Source: Deinococcus multiflagellatus (GTDB lineage: Bacteria > Deinococcota > Deinococci > Deinococcales > Deinococcaceae). Taken from it: DNA of 64,000 bases. The first letter of the stretch is position 1, and each line of letters opens with the position of its first letter. Below are positions 11,137 through 23,081 of the stretch, piece by piece. The notes beneath the pieces were generated by a model. It was not told where the DNA came from, ran no database searches, and saw only the letters and a program-made list of their open reading frames with translations. Where the stretch lies: assembly GCF_020166415.1 (NCBI RefSeq), contig NZ_JAIQXV010000008.1, positions 1 to 64,000 of the forward strand, in the 5' to 3' direction. A program made the position numbers and the translations under genes.

Positions 11137-12119
11137 TTACAACCCGCCCACCCCAGGCAGCGTAAAGCAAAAGGCGTTGGCCTCGGCGCGGCGCTCGGCC
11201 CAGGCCTGACCGCCCCAGCCGTGCACAATCGAGCGCACGATGTACAGCCCCATGCCGCTGCCCTGCCCGGTGGCGCTGGGCCCGCGCGTGTGGGCCCCAA
11301 ACAGGCTCTCGGCGTCCAGGATTGGCTCGCCCCGGTCCAGCACGCTGACCTCCACCCAGGTGCCGCGCTCAAAGGTCAGCACCTCAATAGGCTGGCCCGG
11401 CGGGCCGTACTTCAGGGCGTTTTCAATCAGGTTCAGCAGCACCTGCAGCAGCTTGTCGGGGTCGGCGCGCACCAGGAAGTCCTGCCCAAAGCGCAGGCTG
11501 GCGCGCCGGGCGCCCAGTTCGGCCGAGAGCAGGCGTTCGGCGCGGGCAAAGGCCTCGGTCAGCGGCAGGGTGCGCGCCCGGGTGGGCCGGAAGCCCACTG
11601 CGAGGTCTTCGACCAGCCGGGCCAGCCGCTCGGTCTCCTGTAGGCCCTGGCGCACGAAATTCTGCGACAGGTCGCGCGGCATGTCGTATTCCAGGGCTTC
11701 AAGCACCCCGCGCAGGGCGGCCACAGGCGTGCGGAACTCGTGGGACAGCACGGCGGTGGCCTCGCGCAGCTCGGCCTCACGGCGGCGGTGGTCGGTCACG
11801 TCCTCCACGATCAGGGCGCCGCACTCGCCGTCGCGGCTGGCCTGGCAGCGCAGGGTGCGGCCCGAGACCTCCAGTTCCAGTTCGCCGCCGCGTTCCAGCA
11901 GGGTTTCCAGGGTGTGGCGCCGCACCACCTCCAGCACCGGGCGGCCCTGGGCACGTTCCTGGGGCACCCCCCACAGGCGCGAAGCCGCGGCGTTCACCCG
12001 GGTCACCAGCCCTGCCCGGGTCAGCAGCACCGCCTGGGGCAGCGCGTCCATCCAGCGGTCACTGGGCGGGGCGGCTGGGGCGCTGCCTGGACCGGGGGCC
12101 GGGCCAGAGTCAGTGCCGG

Positions 12120-12123
<4 letters not shown>
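11137..12123 (-). CDS. phoR: PhoR-type sensor histidine kinase
   Basis: About 328 aa and soluble: a PAS-like domain (about 25-115), H box VLSHEFRTPVAAL with the phospho-His, N box NLIENALKYG, G2 GSGMGLYIVRS. There is no membrane helix, unlike E. coli PhoR, so it may sense through PhoU and the transporter at the membrane. The G1 motif is weak (LDRGEPILD). ATG 12123 overlaps the phoB stop by ATGA, giving translational coupling. The pairing with PhoB and PhoU makes phosphate control the likely role. Confidence 0.88.
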
Positions 12124-12809
<686 letters not shown>

Positions 12810-12817
12810 TGGTTTCC

Positions 12818-12848
12818 ATTCTGACGGGCAACGTCAGGCGGATGTCAG
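12818..12848 (-). promoter_or_regulatory. Pho-box-like direct repeat and -10 upstream of phoB
   Basis: Reading the - strand: CTGACAT (12848-12842), CTGACGT (12837-12831), 11-bp period, then 7 nt to CAGAAT (12823-12818). Autoregulation is inferred from the match to the phoU site. Confidence 0.65.
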
Positions 12849-14489
<1,641 letters not shown>

Positions 14490-14552
14490 GGAGGGGGAGA
14501 AAGAGAAGGCAGCCGGTGGTAGAATCCTCCGGCTGCTTTTCTTGAACCGTCT

Positions 14553-15644
14553 TCAATCGGTATCCGTGACGGCGAGGACCGCCAAACTTTGGCCGTCGGA
14601 CCGCAGGCAGGCCACGGCGAAATCGAAAATCTCAGAGAAAAAATTACTGCCAGGGTCAGCGTATAGCGCAAGCTGGCAACAGCGACCCGGCTCAGCCACA
14701 CTTTCAAGGTCACCGTTGAAAGCGAGACCCACCAGTGCCCCCAATGAACGCCACGCCGCCAACCGGGCTTCAGCACTGTACAGTTCGCCCCCGTAAGCAC
14801 CTCCTGCCAAACCACCCAGGTACAGATTGAGAAACACCTCTTCCACAGAGGCTGGGTAAAGCTGCACAGTTTTGGCGGACTGTACAGAGCTCAGGCCAAG
14901 TCCGGCCAGGAGGCGTGGCGTGAGCTGGGGAATGGGGGCGTCAAGGGCGACCGCCACGGCCTCCAGTTGACCGTTAGAGGCAGTGGTCCAAAGGTCGAAT
15001 GGGGCGGTCAGACCGTCCAGCGGAGCCAGCGGTGTGAAGCGCACTGGCTCTGCGCATGTTTCTATGAAGGTTGCTGGCTTATGGATGCCCACTCCGGGGC
15101 GGGCGAGGCTCTCTCCTCCCAGTGTGCCAAAGGTGTACCTGTAGTGGCGCTGGGGCAGAGAGCGCTCAATGTCATGGAGGAACAGCGGTAACGTCCCCAG
15201 AGGATGCCCAGCCTGCTGGAGGGCCTGTCGTAAACGGGTGGCCCAGGAGGCCGCAGAGGTGTCCCTTCCTCGGAGCGTCAGCGTCTGTGCCAGAAGGGCT
15301 GCCATATACAGTGCCTCAGGAGAAAGGTACTTCTCGATCCAACGCTCCACGACTGCGGCTGGCTGTCCCCAGACGAGCATGTCTGCAGCGCGCCTTTGAA
15401 TGATCAGGGGCGGTGCATCGAAGATCGTATGGCGCAGCAGTACCTCGGCCATCTCTATGCGGGGCGCTGCGGGCAAATAGTTACAGAGATGCCCGTAAAT
15501 CCAGGCGCGCGGATCAGGCCAGCTGAGACCGCTGTATTCCTTGAGCAGGAAGGCAACATCGGTCGTCATACCGCGCTCAATAAGGTGTTCGACCGCCCTG
15601 TAGAGCGGTTTAAGGTCATTGACTGCCTTGGCCTGTTGCGCCAA
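14553..15644 (-). CDS. uncharacterised protein, low-GC orphan gene behind coaD
   Basis: About 363 aa, soluble, with helical N-terminal two thirds and a last part EEVFLNLYLGGLAGGAYGGELYSAEARLAAWRSL resembling a structured globular domain. I do not recognise the family with confidence. GC is clearly lower than its neighbours, suggesting acquisition. No ATG exists before residue 26: TTG 15644 is the first listed start, but a CTG overlapping the coaD stop as CTGA is equally placed for coupling. Translated with coaD in one operon. Confidence 0.7.
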   Translation of the reverse strand: MAQQAKAVNDLKPLYRAVEHLIERGMTTDVAFLLKEYSGLSWPDPRAWIYGHLCNYLPAAPRIEMAEVLLRHTIFDAPPLIIQRRAADMLVWGQPAAVVERWIEKYLSPEALYMAALLAQTLTLRGRDTSAASWATRLRQALQQAGHPLGTLPLFLHDIERSLPQRHYRYTFGTLGGESLARPGVGIHKPATFIETCAEPVRFTPLAPLDGLTAPFDLWTTASNGQLEAVAVALDAPIPQLTPRLLAGLGLSSVQSAKTVQLYPASVEEVFLNLYLGGLAGGAYGGELYSAEARLAAWRSLGALVGLAFNGDLESVAEPGRCCQLALYADPGSNFFSEIFDFAVACLRSDGQSLAVLAVTDTD

Positions 15645-15667
15645 CGCCGACAGTTCTTCTGCGGCGT

Positions 15668-16198
<531 letters not shown>

Positions 16199-16238
16199 TT
16201 AACGGAATTTGGGGGCAGCAGGGCGCAGCGGGCCGGGT

Positions 16239-16451
16239 CTAGAGGGTCAGGTCCAGCAGCACAGCCCGCACGGCCCGCCACAGGGCGGTGGGGTCCCGGG
16301 TCTGTTCGGCGCGGGCCAGCAGCCCGTCCACCGCCTGGGCCACGCGCAGCGGCGACAGGTCCGGGCGCAGGTCCCGGATGACGGTGAGCAGCAGCGGACG
16401 CGCGGCCGGGCCCAGCAGGGGCCCCGCGTCATTCAGACGGATGCTGTCCAT
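16239..16451 (-). CDS. small conserved protein of unknown function
   Basis: 70 aa, predicted helical, containing LLLTVIRDLRPDLSPLRVAQAVDGLLARAEQ. ATG 16451 is taken as start because the open frame upstream runs into repeat sequence. It lies 52 bp before coaD on the same strand. There are no motifs of known function. Confidence 0.55.
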   Translation of the reverse strand: MDSIRLNDAGPLLGPAARPLLLTVIRDLRPDLSPLRVAQAVDGLLARAEQTRDPTALWRAVRAVLLDLTL

Positions 16452-16486
16452 TTCCGAAACAGCCAGGGAAGAACAGGCTGTTTCTC

Positions 16487-16590
16487 CATTTCCCGGCAAG
16501 CCGTCACCGTTCCCTCTCTGCTCCGCAGCTCTGCGAGTCTCTCCGGTCGGAACACTTCCGTCACGCATGCCGGAAGTGTTCGGAAGCCGG
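16487..16590 (+). repeat. dispersed small non-coding repeat, copy B
   Basis: Aligns with 6489-6592; contains CCGCAGCTCTGCGAGTC, CCGGTCGGAAC and a CACTTCCG/CGGAAGTG hairpin (16553-16578). Fills the gap between two small genes. Confidence 0.65.
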
Positions 16591-16591
16591 A

Positions 16592-16984
16592 TCAGGCCCG
16601 GCTGGCCTTTCCCACGGTCTGCAGTGCGCGCACCAGGGTGCCCAGCTGTTCTTTGGCGCAGGTCAATTCGGGGCGGCCTCCTATCAGCTGCGGGCTCAGG
16701 TCCAGGCCAAAGCGGGCCAGGGCCGCCAGCGCGGCGAGGCGCTCCTCGGCGGGGCCGTGCCACTCGCGGCTGCCCAGGCAGTCGGCCAGGGTCTGCAGGG
16801 TGCGCCCGGGGAGCGCGCCCGTCTGGGCCACAAAGCCGGGCTGGGTGGGGGCCGGCTCGCCGGGTTCGGGGGTGCGGGTGACCACGATCACACCCGCCAC
16901 GCCGGTATGGTCCGGAATCTGGGCCAGCAGGCGCTGCAGGTCGTTCAGGGCGGCTTCAAACTGGGTCTGGATCGTGTGGTTCAT
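16592..16984 (-). CDS. conserved protein of unknown function
   Basis: 130 aa, soluble, mixed helix and strand: an N-terminal helix (IQTQFEAALNDLQRLLAQI), a strand (VAGVIVVTRTPEP), then helices ending VRALQTVGKASRA. ATG 16984 has AAGGAG 6 nt upstream. No recognised family. It stands upstream of the small gene and coaD on the same strand, separated by repeat copy B. Confidence 0.65.
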   Translation of the reverse strand: MNHTIQTQFEAALNDLQRLLAQIPDHTGVAGVIVVTRTPEPGEPAPTQPGFVAQTGALPGRTLQTLADCLGSREWHGPAEERLAALAALARFGLDLSPQLIGGRPELTCAKEQLGTLVRALQTVGKASRA

Positions 16985-17108
16985 GGGGGTCTCCTTGGGG
17001 TGCGGGGCACCTGCATCACAGCGGCGGCCAGTTCCATTCAGGGGCCAAAAGGCGGCCCCTCACTTCCACTTCCGCCGCTGTCTCTGACAGATACTCACTT
17101 TGTTCGCC

Positions 17109-17144
17109 CCGGAACGGTGGAGGGGTCCCCCTTCACCGTTCCGG
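17109..17144. terminator. long perfect-type hairpin after the large regulator
   Basis: Arms 17109-17125 and 17128-17144 pair over 17 bp with one G-T pair. No clear T-run follows on either strand, so termination is possible but not proven. It lies 50 bp beyond the regulator stop. Confidence 0.5.
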
Positions 17145-17194
17145 TTCTGCCCTTAGGGTGCAGCAGGCCCGGGGAAGAACCGGGGAAGGCATGG

Positions 17195-20143
17195 CTAGAC
17201 CCCGGCCTGCACGAAGGCGTCAAAGGGCAGTTCGGGCTCGGCGGCCAGTTCCTGGGCCAGCGTGCGGCAGTACTGGGCGTAAGTCTGCTGGGCGGCCGTG
17301 CGCTCGCCCAGGCCCAGCAGGGTGCGGGCCAGCCCCTGCCACGCGGCGGTGGCCAGCGGGTCCAGCACCGTGGCCTGCCGGTACAGGGGCAGCGCGGCGC
17401 GGGGCTCACGGGCCCGCAGCCACTCGCCCAGGGTGAGGGCGGCCGTCAGGGCGTCGCCGCTGTACTCGGCGCGGCGCAGTTCGGCCCATTCGGTGTCCAC
17501 CTCGGGTAGAAAAGGGCCCTGCAACGGGGCAAAGGCGGCCTGCAGCGCTTCGGGGTCACCGCCGTCCAGGGCGCGGCGCAGGGTGCTCACGTCCACCGCC
17601 AGAGCGAATTCTGGGGCCAGGCCGTAGCGGCCCCCCTCGAAGGGCAGGGGGTTGAAGGTGACCCCGGCGGGGCGGCTAAGGGCGGCGCGCAGCTGCCGGG
17701 CGGCCACCTTGAAGTACTCCACATGCCGCCGCTCGGCCGAGCCGTCCCACAGGGCGTCCACCAGCTGGTCACGGGTGCTGGGGCCATGCAGCGCGAGGTA
17801 AACCAGCAGTTCGCCAGACTTGCTGAGCGGCATGGGCACCGCCTCGCCGTCCACGCTGACCGCCAGCGCCCCGCAGGTGCGCACGCTCAGGATCGGCCCG
17901 GCTGGAGCGGCGGCGGGCAGCGGCGTGGCCGGCTGCTGGGCCAGTTCGGCCCCCAGGGCGGCGTCCACCCCGGGCAGGCCGCGCAGCAGGGCCGGCAGGG
18001 TGTGCAGGTCGCCCGGGAGCAGCGTGCCCTGGCGCTGGCGCACCGCCAGCCCGTACAGCCCGGCGCGGCGCACCGCTTCGTCGGACGCGGCCAGGGCCAG
18101 CACGCGCGCCAGCTGCGCCTCGGCGCGGGGCAGGTCGCCTTCCTCCAGGGCCAGCAGGGCCGCACTCTGCGCCCAGGCCGACTCGGCTTCGGGGCCGCCA
18201 GCCCCCAGGCACAGTTCGCCCCAGGCCAGGGCCTCGGCGGCGCCGCCGGGGTCGCCCGCGCGCAGGCGCACCTCGGCCAGTTTGGGCCACAGCCGGGGCG
18301 GCAGGGCCCCCAGCCCAAAGGCCGCGCAGCCTTCCAGCGCCGCCTGCACCTGCGCGGCCGAGCCTGCCCAGTCGCCCTGCTCGAACAGCACCTCGCCCAG
18401 CGTTTCGTGCAGAAAGGCCGCCATCACGCTGCGTTCGCGCGCCGCCACCGGCAGGGCGGCGCGCAGCAGGCCCAGCGCCTCGCCCAGGCGGCCCTGGGTG
18501 CGCAGCAGGTCGGCCAGATCGTTGTGCAGCACCAGCGAGCGCCCAGGCATGTCCAGCGCCGCGTACACGTCCAGCGCCCGGCGCAGGGCGTGCTCGCAGG
18601 CCACCGGCTGGCCCAGGTAGCGGTAGGCGGCCTGCGCCACGGTCAGCGCCGCACCCAGTTCGCCCAGCGCGCGCCCCTGCTCGGCGCGGCGGGTGGCCTC
18701 CAGGGCGGTGTCCAGTCCCGCCTGCAACTGCCCCAGCGCCAGCTGCGCCGAAGCCTTCAGGCGCAGCAGCCGCGTGTGGTCGTACTCACTGGGGCCCGCG
18801 CGCAGCCCAGCTTCAGCCCAGGCCAGTTGCTGCCCCGGCTGCCCGGCGCGCGCCGCCAGCACGCCCAGCGAGAACAGCAGGGCGGGTTCCGGGGTGTCAT
18901 GCTCGGCGTACAGGGCGCGCAGCAGGGCCTCGCCGCGCGCCGCCTCGCCGGTTTCGAACAGGGCCTGCCCCAGCGCGCGGCGCAGCGTTCGGCTGGCCTC
19001 CGCTGGCCCGCCGCCGCCAGCGGGACCGCCGTCCAGCACCTCGCGCACCAGCCGGAATTCCCAGCGGGCCTCGTAGACCGCCACCAGCTCCTCGGCCAGC
19101 CGCGCGGCCTGGGCGTGGTTCCCGGCGGCCCGCCAGTGGCGCAGCGCCCGCAGGCCATCGCCCGAGGCCTGGGCGTCCTGGGCGGCGCGGGCGTGCACCG
19201 GCTGGGCCCGCTCGGGCTGCGCGGCCAGTTCGGCGTCCAGGGCGGCCTGCACCAGCGCCAGGGGCCGCCAGCTGCCGGCGCCCAGCGGGGTGAGGGGCAC
19301 GCCCACGCGCCGCACCTCGCGCAGCCAGCCGGGGGGCAGGGCCAGCCCCAGCGCCTGGGCCGCGCCTTCGGACCACACGGGCAGCACGGCCGCTTCGGGC
19401 AGGGCCGCGCGCACCGTGGGGGGCAGGGTGCGCAGCACGTCACGCAGCAGGTCGGCGGGCGTGAGGTGCGGCGCGGCCCCCGAGGCCACCAGTGCCACGC
19501 CCACCGGCCAGCCTTCCAGGCGGGCGTGCAACTCGGCGGCGGGCTCGGGGTGGCCGCGCGCGCTCAGGTAGGCCCGGGTTTCGTTGGGGCTGAAGGCCAG
19601 TTCGGCGGCGCCCAGCAGCTGGGCCTGGCCCTGCGCGGCCCGCCGGGCCAGGCCCAGGGGCGGCTCGGCACGCGCCGAGAGCAGCAGGCGGTGGCCTTCG
19701 GGCAGGGCGTCCAGCCACGCGTCCAGCCACTGCCCGCTGTCGGCACCCAGCACATCGGCGCCGTCCAGCACCACGTCCACGTTGGCGCTGGCCCCGGCCA
19801 GATCGTGGGCCAGGGCGCGGGCCGCGCCTTCGGGCGAGGCGCCCTGGGTGCGCGCCTGGGTCCAGTGCGCCAGTGCCAGCCCCGGCAGGGCCTGCTGTAG
19901 CGCCGCCGCCAGCGCCTCGCCCAGGGCCAGGGGTTCGGCGTCGGCCTCGCGCAGCGTCAGCCACGCCAGGGGGCGCGCGGCGCGGCGGGCGTGCTGGGCC
20001 AGCAGGGTGGTCTTGCCGTAGCCGCTGGGGGCCACCAGTGCCAGCAGGGCCACATCGGTCTCGGCGTGCAGGTGCGCCAGCAGCCCGGCGCGCGGCAGCT
20101 CGTGTTTCAGGGGGCGGGGAATGGCGTGCTGCGGGGCAAACAC
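17195..20143 (-). CDS. very large MalT/SARP-like transcriptional regulator
   Basis: 982 aa. N-terminal STAND-type ATPase (P-loop APSGYGKTTLLAQH near 40; VVLDGADVL Walker B), a long array of TPR-like helices (about 330-700), then a SARP-type half: a winged-helix segment (about 740-830, STRDQLVDALWDGSAERRHVEYFKVAARQLRAAL) and a bacterial transcriptional activator (BTAD) domain to the end. Signal-controlled activation by ATP-dependent assembly is the family model. GTG 20143 has CCGGAGG upstream. Divergent from a lipoprotein gene, with an inverted repeat around its -10, so the lipoprotein may be its target. Confidence 0.88.
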   Translation of the reverse strand: MFAPQHAIPRPLKHELPRAGLLAHLHAETDVALLALVAPSGYGKTTLLAQHARRAARPLAWLTLREADAEPLALGEALAAALQQALPGLALAHWTQARTQGASPEGAARALAHDLAGASANVDVVLDGADVLGADSGQWLDAWLDALPEGHRLLLSARAEPPLGLARRAAQGQAQLLGAAELAFSPNETRAYLSARGHPEPAAELHARLEGWPVGVALVASGAAPHLTPADLLRDVLRTLPPTVRAALPEAAVLPVWSEGAAQALGLALPPGWLREVRRVGVPLTPLGAGSWRPLALVQAALDAELAAQPERAQPVHARAAQDAQASGDGLRALRHWRAAGNHAQAARLAEELVAVYEARWEFRLVREVLDGGPAGGGGPAEASRTLRRALGQALFETGEAARGEALLRALYAEHDTPEPALLFSLGVLAARAGQPGQQLAWAEAGLRAGPSEYDHTRLLRLKASAQLALGQLQAGLDTALEATRRAEQGRALGELGAALTVAQAAYRYLGQPVACEHALRRALDVYAALDMPGRSLVLHNDLADLLRTQGRLGEALGLLRAALPVAARERSVMAAFLHETLGEVLFEQGDWAGSAAQVQAALEGCAAFGLGALPPRLWPKLAEVRLRAGDPGGAAEALAWGELCLGAGGPEAESAWAQSAALLALEEGDLPRAEAQLARVLALAASDEAVRRAGLYGLAVRQRQGTLLPGDLHTLPALLRGLPGVDAALGAELAQQPATPLPAAAPAGPILSVRTCGALAVSVDGEAVPMPLSKSGELLVYLALHGPSTRDQLVDALWDGSAERRHVEYFKVAARQLRAALSRPAGVTFNPLPFEGGRYGLAPEFALAVDVSTLRRALDGGDPEALQAAFAPLQGPFLPEVDTEWAELRRAEYSGDALTAALTLGEWLRAREPRAALPLYRQATVLDPLATAAWQGLARTLLGLGERTAAQQTYAQYCRTLAQELAAEPELPFDAFVQAGV

Positions 20144-20183
20144 GGTCGGGGCCTCCGGGGTGCAGGGCAGAAAGAAAGAGCAG

Positions 20184-20214
20184 GAAGCGGCTTCAGGTCA
20201 GTATAAGCCGCTTC
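20184..20214. promoter_or_regulatory. inverted repeat overlapping the regulator -10
   Basis: GAAGCGGCTT (20184-20193) and AAGCCGCTTC (20205-20214) form a 10-bp inverted repeat with an 11-bp spacer. The - strand -10 TATACT (20205-20200) lies between and at the edge of the arms. A candidate operator in the shared divergent region. Confidence 0.55.
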
Positions 20215-20374
20215 TCATCTGGGCAGGCACCCGGGGGCCTTCCCCGGTCTTCCCCGCCTGCCCCTGGGGCCCCTTCCCCGGCGCTTCCCCGCCCGGCCGG
20301 CACACTCCTTCTCAAGCAGCGGCCCCCCAGGGCCACAGCCGCACCCCCCGCCGCAAGGCACAAGGAGAAAGAAG

Positions 20375-21178
20375 ATGCAACACCTCATCAAGTCCGCCCT
20401 CGCCGCCGCCACCCTGACCCTCGCCCTGGCCTCCTGCGGCGCCGCCACCGTGAAAACCCCTGACGCCCAGCCCCAGGCCAGCGAGGCCCAGGGCCAGACA
20501 GCCGGCGCTGCCGAAGCCGGGGCGGCCCCCGCCGCTGGCCGGCTGCAGGCCGCCGCACTGGCCGGCGACGGCCCGAACATCCGCGTCCGGGTGGTTATTG
20601 ACCGCGTGGTGGGCTTTGACACCGAAGACATCACCGGCGCCGACGAGTTCTACATGGGCGGCGACCTCGTGGTGAGCAAGCCCGACGGCAGCAAGAAGAA
20701 CGTGCCCTTCCTGGTCGCCCCGCCCTTTGACATCAACGACCCCAAGGGCGGCGAGAGCCACGACATCAGCTGGACGGTGCTGGACGAAGTGGTGCCCCCC
20801 GAATCCGACATCGTGGGCCAGCTGGTGGCCTACGACGAGGACGCCGGCAAGGACTGGGCCACGGTGGGCCCCAAGTTCATGGACGCCGCCAAGGCCACGG
20901 GCGACGTGCTGATTCAGACCGGCAACGCCAAGGCCGCCATTGCGGCGGGCGCCCTGAATGCCGGCATGAAGGTGCTGGACGCGGCGATGTCCGCCGACAA
21001 GGACGACGTGCTGGGTCTGTTCGGCTTTGAAGGCACCACCTTCCGCTACGACTCGCCGGGCGCCATCTACCGCTCCAAGCGCATCTACAAGACCAGCACC
21101 TGGGGCTGGAGCACCTGGAACTACTACGTCTACTACCACATGGAAGCCGAGCGCACCTACAGCGCGCCCACGCTGTAA
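20375..21178 (+). CDS. predicted lipoprotein of unknown function
   Basis: 267 aa. Signal peptide MQHLIKSALAAATLTLALASC ends in a lipobox (LASC), then an Ala/Gln-rich linker to about 60. The mature domain is rich in Asp and aromatic residues (DITGADEFYMGGDLVVSKPDG; TWGWSTWNYYVYYHMEAERTY at the end) and resembles an extracellular beta-type domain. CAAGGAG precedes the ATG. A 160-nt leader contains several CTTCCCCG repeats. Faces the large regulator and ends at a strong terminator. Confidence 0.8.
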   Translation: MQHLIKSALAAATLTLALASCGAATVKTPDAQPQASEAQGQTAGAAEAGAAPAAGRLQAAALAGDGPNIRVRVVIDRVVGFDTEDITGADEFYMGGDLVVSKPDGSKKNVPFLVAPPFDINDPKGGESHDISWTVLDEVVPPESDIVGQLVAYDEDAGKDWATVGPKFMDAAKATGDVLIQTGNAKAAIAAGALNAGMKVLDAAMSADKDDVLGLFGFEGTTFRYDSPGAIYRSKRIYKTSTWGWSTWNYYVYYHMEAERTYSAPTL

Positions 21179-21193
21179 GGCCCATCAAGAACA

Positions 21194-21228
21194 GGGCGGG
21201 AGGCTTGAGGCTTCCCGCCCTTTTCGTT
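21194..21228 (+). terminator. Rho-independent terminator of the lipoprotein gene
   Basis: GGGCGGGA (21194-21201) pairs with TCCCGCCC (21213-21220), followed by TTTTCGTT. Confidence 0.9.
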
Positions 21229-21328
21229 GTGGGGACGGGGCCCGCGCCGCCGGCCGCTCTCCCGGGCAACGACGAACCCGCTGTGAGCCGCTGCCCCCCT
21301 TGACCCGCAGGAAAGCCTTCAGCCCCGC

Positions 21329-21883
21329 TTAGGCCTCCTCAGGTGCCTCCTCCGGTTCTTCCGGCCGGCGCTCGTACAGGGTCAGGGTGTTGCTGCCGTA
21401 CTCGCGCACCTCCTGCACGTAGCCCGGGTGCGCGGGCAGGCCCAGGCGGTCCGGGTGCTGGCACACCAGCAGGCCGCCGCTGGCCACCACGTCGCTCGTC
21501 AGCAGTTTCAGGGTCAGGGCCGGAATGTCGGCCTCGTAGGGCGGGTCACTGAACACGATGTCAAAGCGGCCCAGGCGGGGCAGCAGGCCCAGGGCGTCGC
21601 CCCGGAGAATCCGGGCGCGCAGGGCCAGGGCGCGGGCGTTGGCTTCCAGGGCCTTCACTGCGCGGGCGTCCTTTTCCACCAGCGTCACCGCGTAGCCCCG
21701 GCTGGCGGCCTCCAGGCCAATGGCGCCGCTGCCGCCGTGCAGGTCCAGAAAGGTGCCGCCCGGCGCGCGCGCGGCGAGCAGGTCAAACAGGCTCTTGCGC
21801 ACCCGCGCGCCGCTGGGCCGGGCGCTGTCCGGCACCTGCAGCGCGCGGCCCTTGGCAGTGCCGCCCAGAATGCGCAGACTCAA
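21329..21883 (-). CDS. rsmD: 16S rRNA (guanine966-N2)-methyltransferase RsmD
   Basis: 184 aa. RILGGTAKGRALQVP start signature, FLDLHGGSGAIGLEAASRG (AdoMet-binding motif I), and catalytic SDPPY near residue 110. The last 15 residues are an acidic tail (EEPEEAPEEA). TTG 21883 is the start, with GAGGA 7 nt upstream. Follows a small unknown gene by 69 bp on the same strand. Confidence 0.94.
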   Translation of the reverse strand: MSLRILGGTAKGRALQVPDSARPSGARVRKSLFDLLAARAPGGTFLDLHGGSGAIGLEAASRGYAVTLVEKDARAVKALEANARALALRARILRGDALGLLPRLGRFDIVFSDPPYEADIPALTLKLLTSDVVASGGLLVCQHPDRLGLPAHPGYVQEVREYGSNTLTLYERRPEEPEEAPEEA

Positions 21884-21952
21884 GAAAACGTCCTCACAGC
21901 CCCCAGGATACGGGGGTCCCGGGGCCGCTGCCAGCCCGCCTGGAACCGGTGC

Positions 21953-22213
21953 TCAGCCCAGAAAGGGGCGGGCGGCGTCGAAGCCGGCCAGGGCATCCGG
22001 GGCCAGGGTCCAGTCGTCGCCGTCGCGCCCGGCCTGCCCGGCCTGCACCATGCGGTTCAGTTCGGCTTCCACACGCTGCTGCACGCGGCGCAGCGGCATG
22101 GCAGCCGCACCCTCCACGCCGCGCCATGTCAGAAACGCGCGGTGAAAGGCGGGCAGATGGTCCAGGCCCACCTGGGTTTCCAGGTGGCGCCAGCGCAGCG
22201 GGGCAGGGGTCAT
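21953..22213 (-). CDS. small conserved protein of unknown function
   Basis: 86 aa, helical, with an amphipathic stretch (VQQRVEAELNRMVQAG). ATG 22213 has CAGGGAG upstream. Probably in one transcript with rsmD. Confidence 0.6.
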   Translation of the reverse strand: MTPAPLRWRHLETQVGLDHLPAFHRAFLTWRGVEGAAAMPLRRVQQRVEAELNRMVQAGQAGRDGDDWTLAPDALAGFDAARPFLG

Positions 22214-22291
22214 GTCTCCCTGCTTCGCACACAGCGGGGGGTCCCGTCATGAGAAGCCCCCACAGCGGGGCCCGCCGCGCGGCAGGGCGCG

Positions 22292-22297
22292 TACAAT
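22292..22297 (+). promoter_or_regulatory. -10 element (TACAAT), leaderless start
   Basis: TACAAT ends 6 nt before ATG 22304. Confidence 0.65.
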
Positions 22298-22303
22298 GGC
22301 CGC

Positions 22304-22552
22304 ATGACCGCCGACCCACCGGGCACCCCGGCCCCCATCCCGCCCGAACTGGCGCGGGCGCTGGAAGCGCTGGGCGGGCAGCTGGTGTGGCGCATGGGCA
22401 AGGACGAGGCCAGCGACGACGTGGTGGTGCGCCTGGGCTTCGCTTCAGCCACGCCGCGCTTTGCCCACCTGCCCCGGCTGCGCAGCGCCGCCGACGCCGA
22501 ACTGCAGGCCGCCCTGGCGGAAAACCGCGTGGTGATCGAGTGGGTGGAGTGA
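22304..22552 (+). CDS. small conserved protein of unknown function
   Basis: 82 aa with an acidic C-terminus (NRVVIEWVE) and mixed strand/helix. Leaderless ATG. Its stop is 10 nt before the next gene, so an operon 22304-23746 is likely. Confidence 0.7.
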   Translation: MTADPPGTPAPIPPELARALEALGGQLVWRMGKDEASDDVVVRLGFASATPRFAHLPRLRSAADAELQAALAENRVVIEWVE

Positions 22553-22562
22553 GGCGGGCCGC

Positions 22563-23066
22563 TTGATCGTCGAAGCGGCGCAGGCCTTTGCCGTGCCCTG
22601 GCCAGGTCCCCACGAGGCGGCGCTGGCCTTTGTGCGTGACCCGGCGCGGACCCTGGCCCATGTGCGCTTTCTGCGGGGGCTGCAGGCCGGGGCCGGCGAG
22701 GTGCGCGGCGAACTGGTGGTGCCGCTGCCGGGCCTGGGCAACGTGGACCTGCCGTTTTCCAGCGCCCTTCAGCTCACCCCGGCCGGGGCCGACCTGTGCC
22801 CGCAGCCTGTGGCGCACGAGCGGGCCTGGGTGGAGGTGGCCGGGCAGGCGCAGGTGCAGGGCGCCGAGGTGCAGTTTGCCTTTCAGTTCCGCGCCCACCT
22901 GCAGACCCCGGACGCCCAGGGCTGGGGCGGCGCCGCCTTTGAAAAGATGGTGCGGGCGGCGGCGGGGCGCACTCTGGAACGGGTGGCGCGCGAATTGCCC
23001 GCCGCACTGGCCCAGGCCGCCGCCGATGATTTGGCCGCAGGTGCGGCGCCCCCAGCGCGGCCCTGA
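22563..23066 (+). CDS. uncharacterised protein, possibly DUF3809
   Basis: 167 aa, strand-rich in the first two thirds (GELVVPLPGLGNVDLPFSSALQLTPAG) with a C-terminal helix (AAGRTLERVARELPAALAQAAADDL). It resembles the Deinococcus DUF3809 family as I remember it; not certain. TTG 22563 is used, with GAGG upstream; no ATG is near. Confidence 0.6.
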   Translation: MIVEAAQAFAVPWPGPHEAALAFVRDPARTLAHVRFLRGLQAGAGEVRGELVVPLPGLGNVDLPFSSALQLTPAGADLCPQPVAHERAWVEVAGQAQVQGAEVQFAFQFRAHLQTPDAQGWGGAAFEKMVRAAAGRTLERVARELPAALAQAAADDLAAGAAPPARP

Positions 23067-23069
23067 CCC

Positions 23070-23075
23070 TATCTT
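23070..23075 (+). promoter_or_regulatory. -10 element (TATCTT) before the phosphatase leader ORF
   Basis: TATCTT ends 6 nt before ATG 23082, just after the preceding stop codon. Confidence 0.6.
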
Positions 23076-23081
23076 CGGGGC

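Noticed and set aside
16981..17016. Another mini-ORF (11 aa) ending on ATGA before the gene at 16984
   Set aside because: It has no TAnnnT element at leaderless distance and no SD, so it fits the chance expectation; kept as a warning about the mini-ORF pattern.
17723..19900. Long + strand open frame (725 aa) opposite the large regulator
   Set aside because: It is Gln/Gly/Arg-rich with no motif, and the opposite strand has clear ATPase and SARP domains. GC-rich codon bias creates long shadows.
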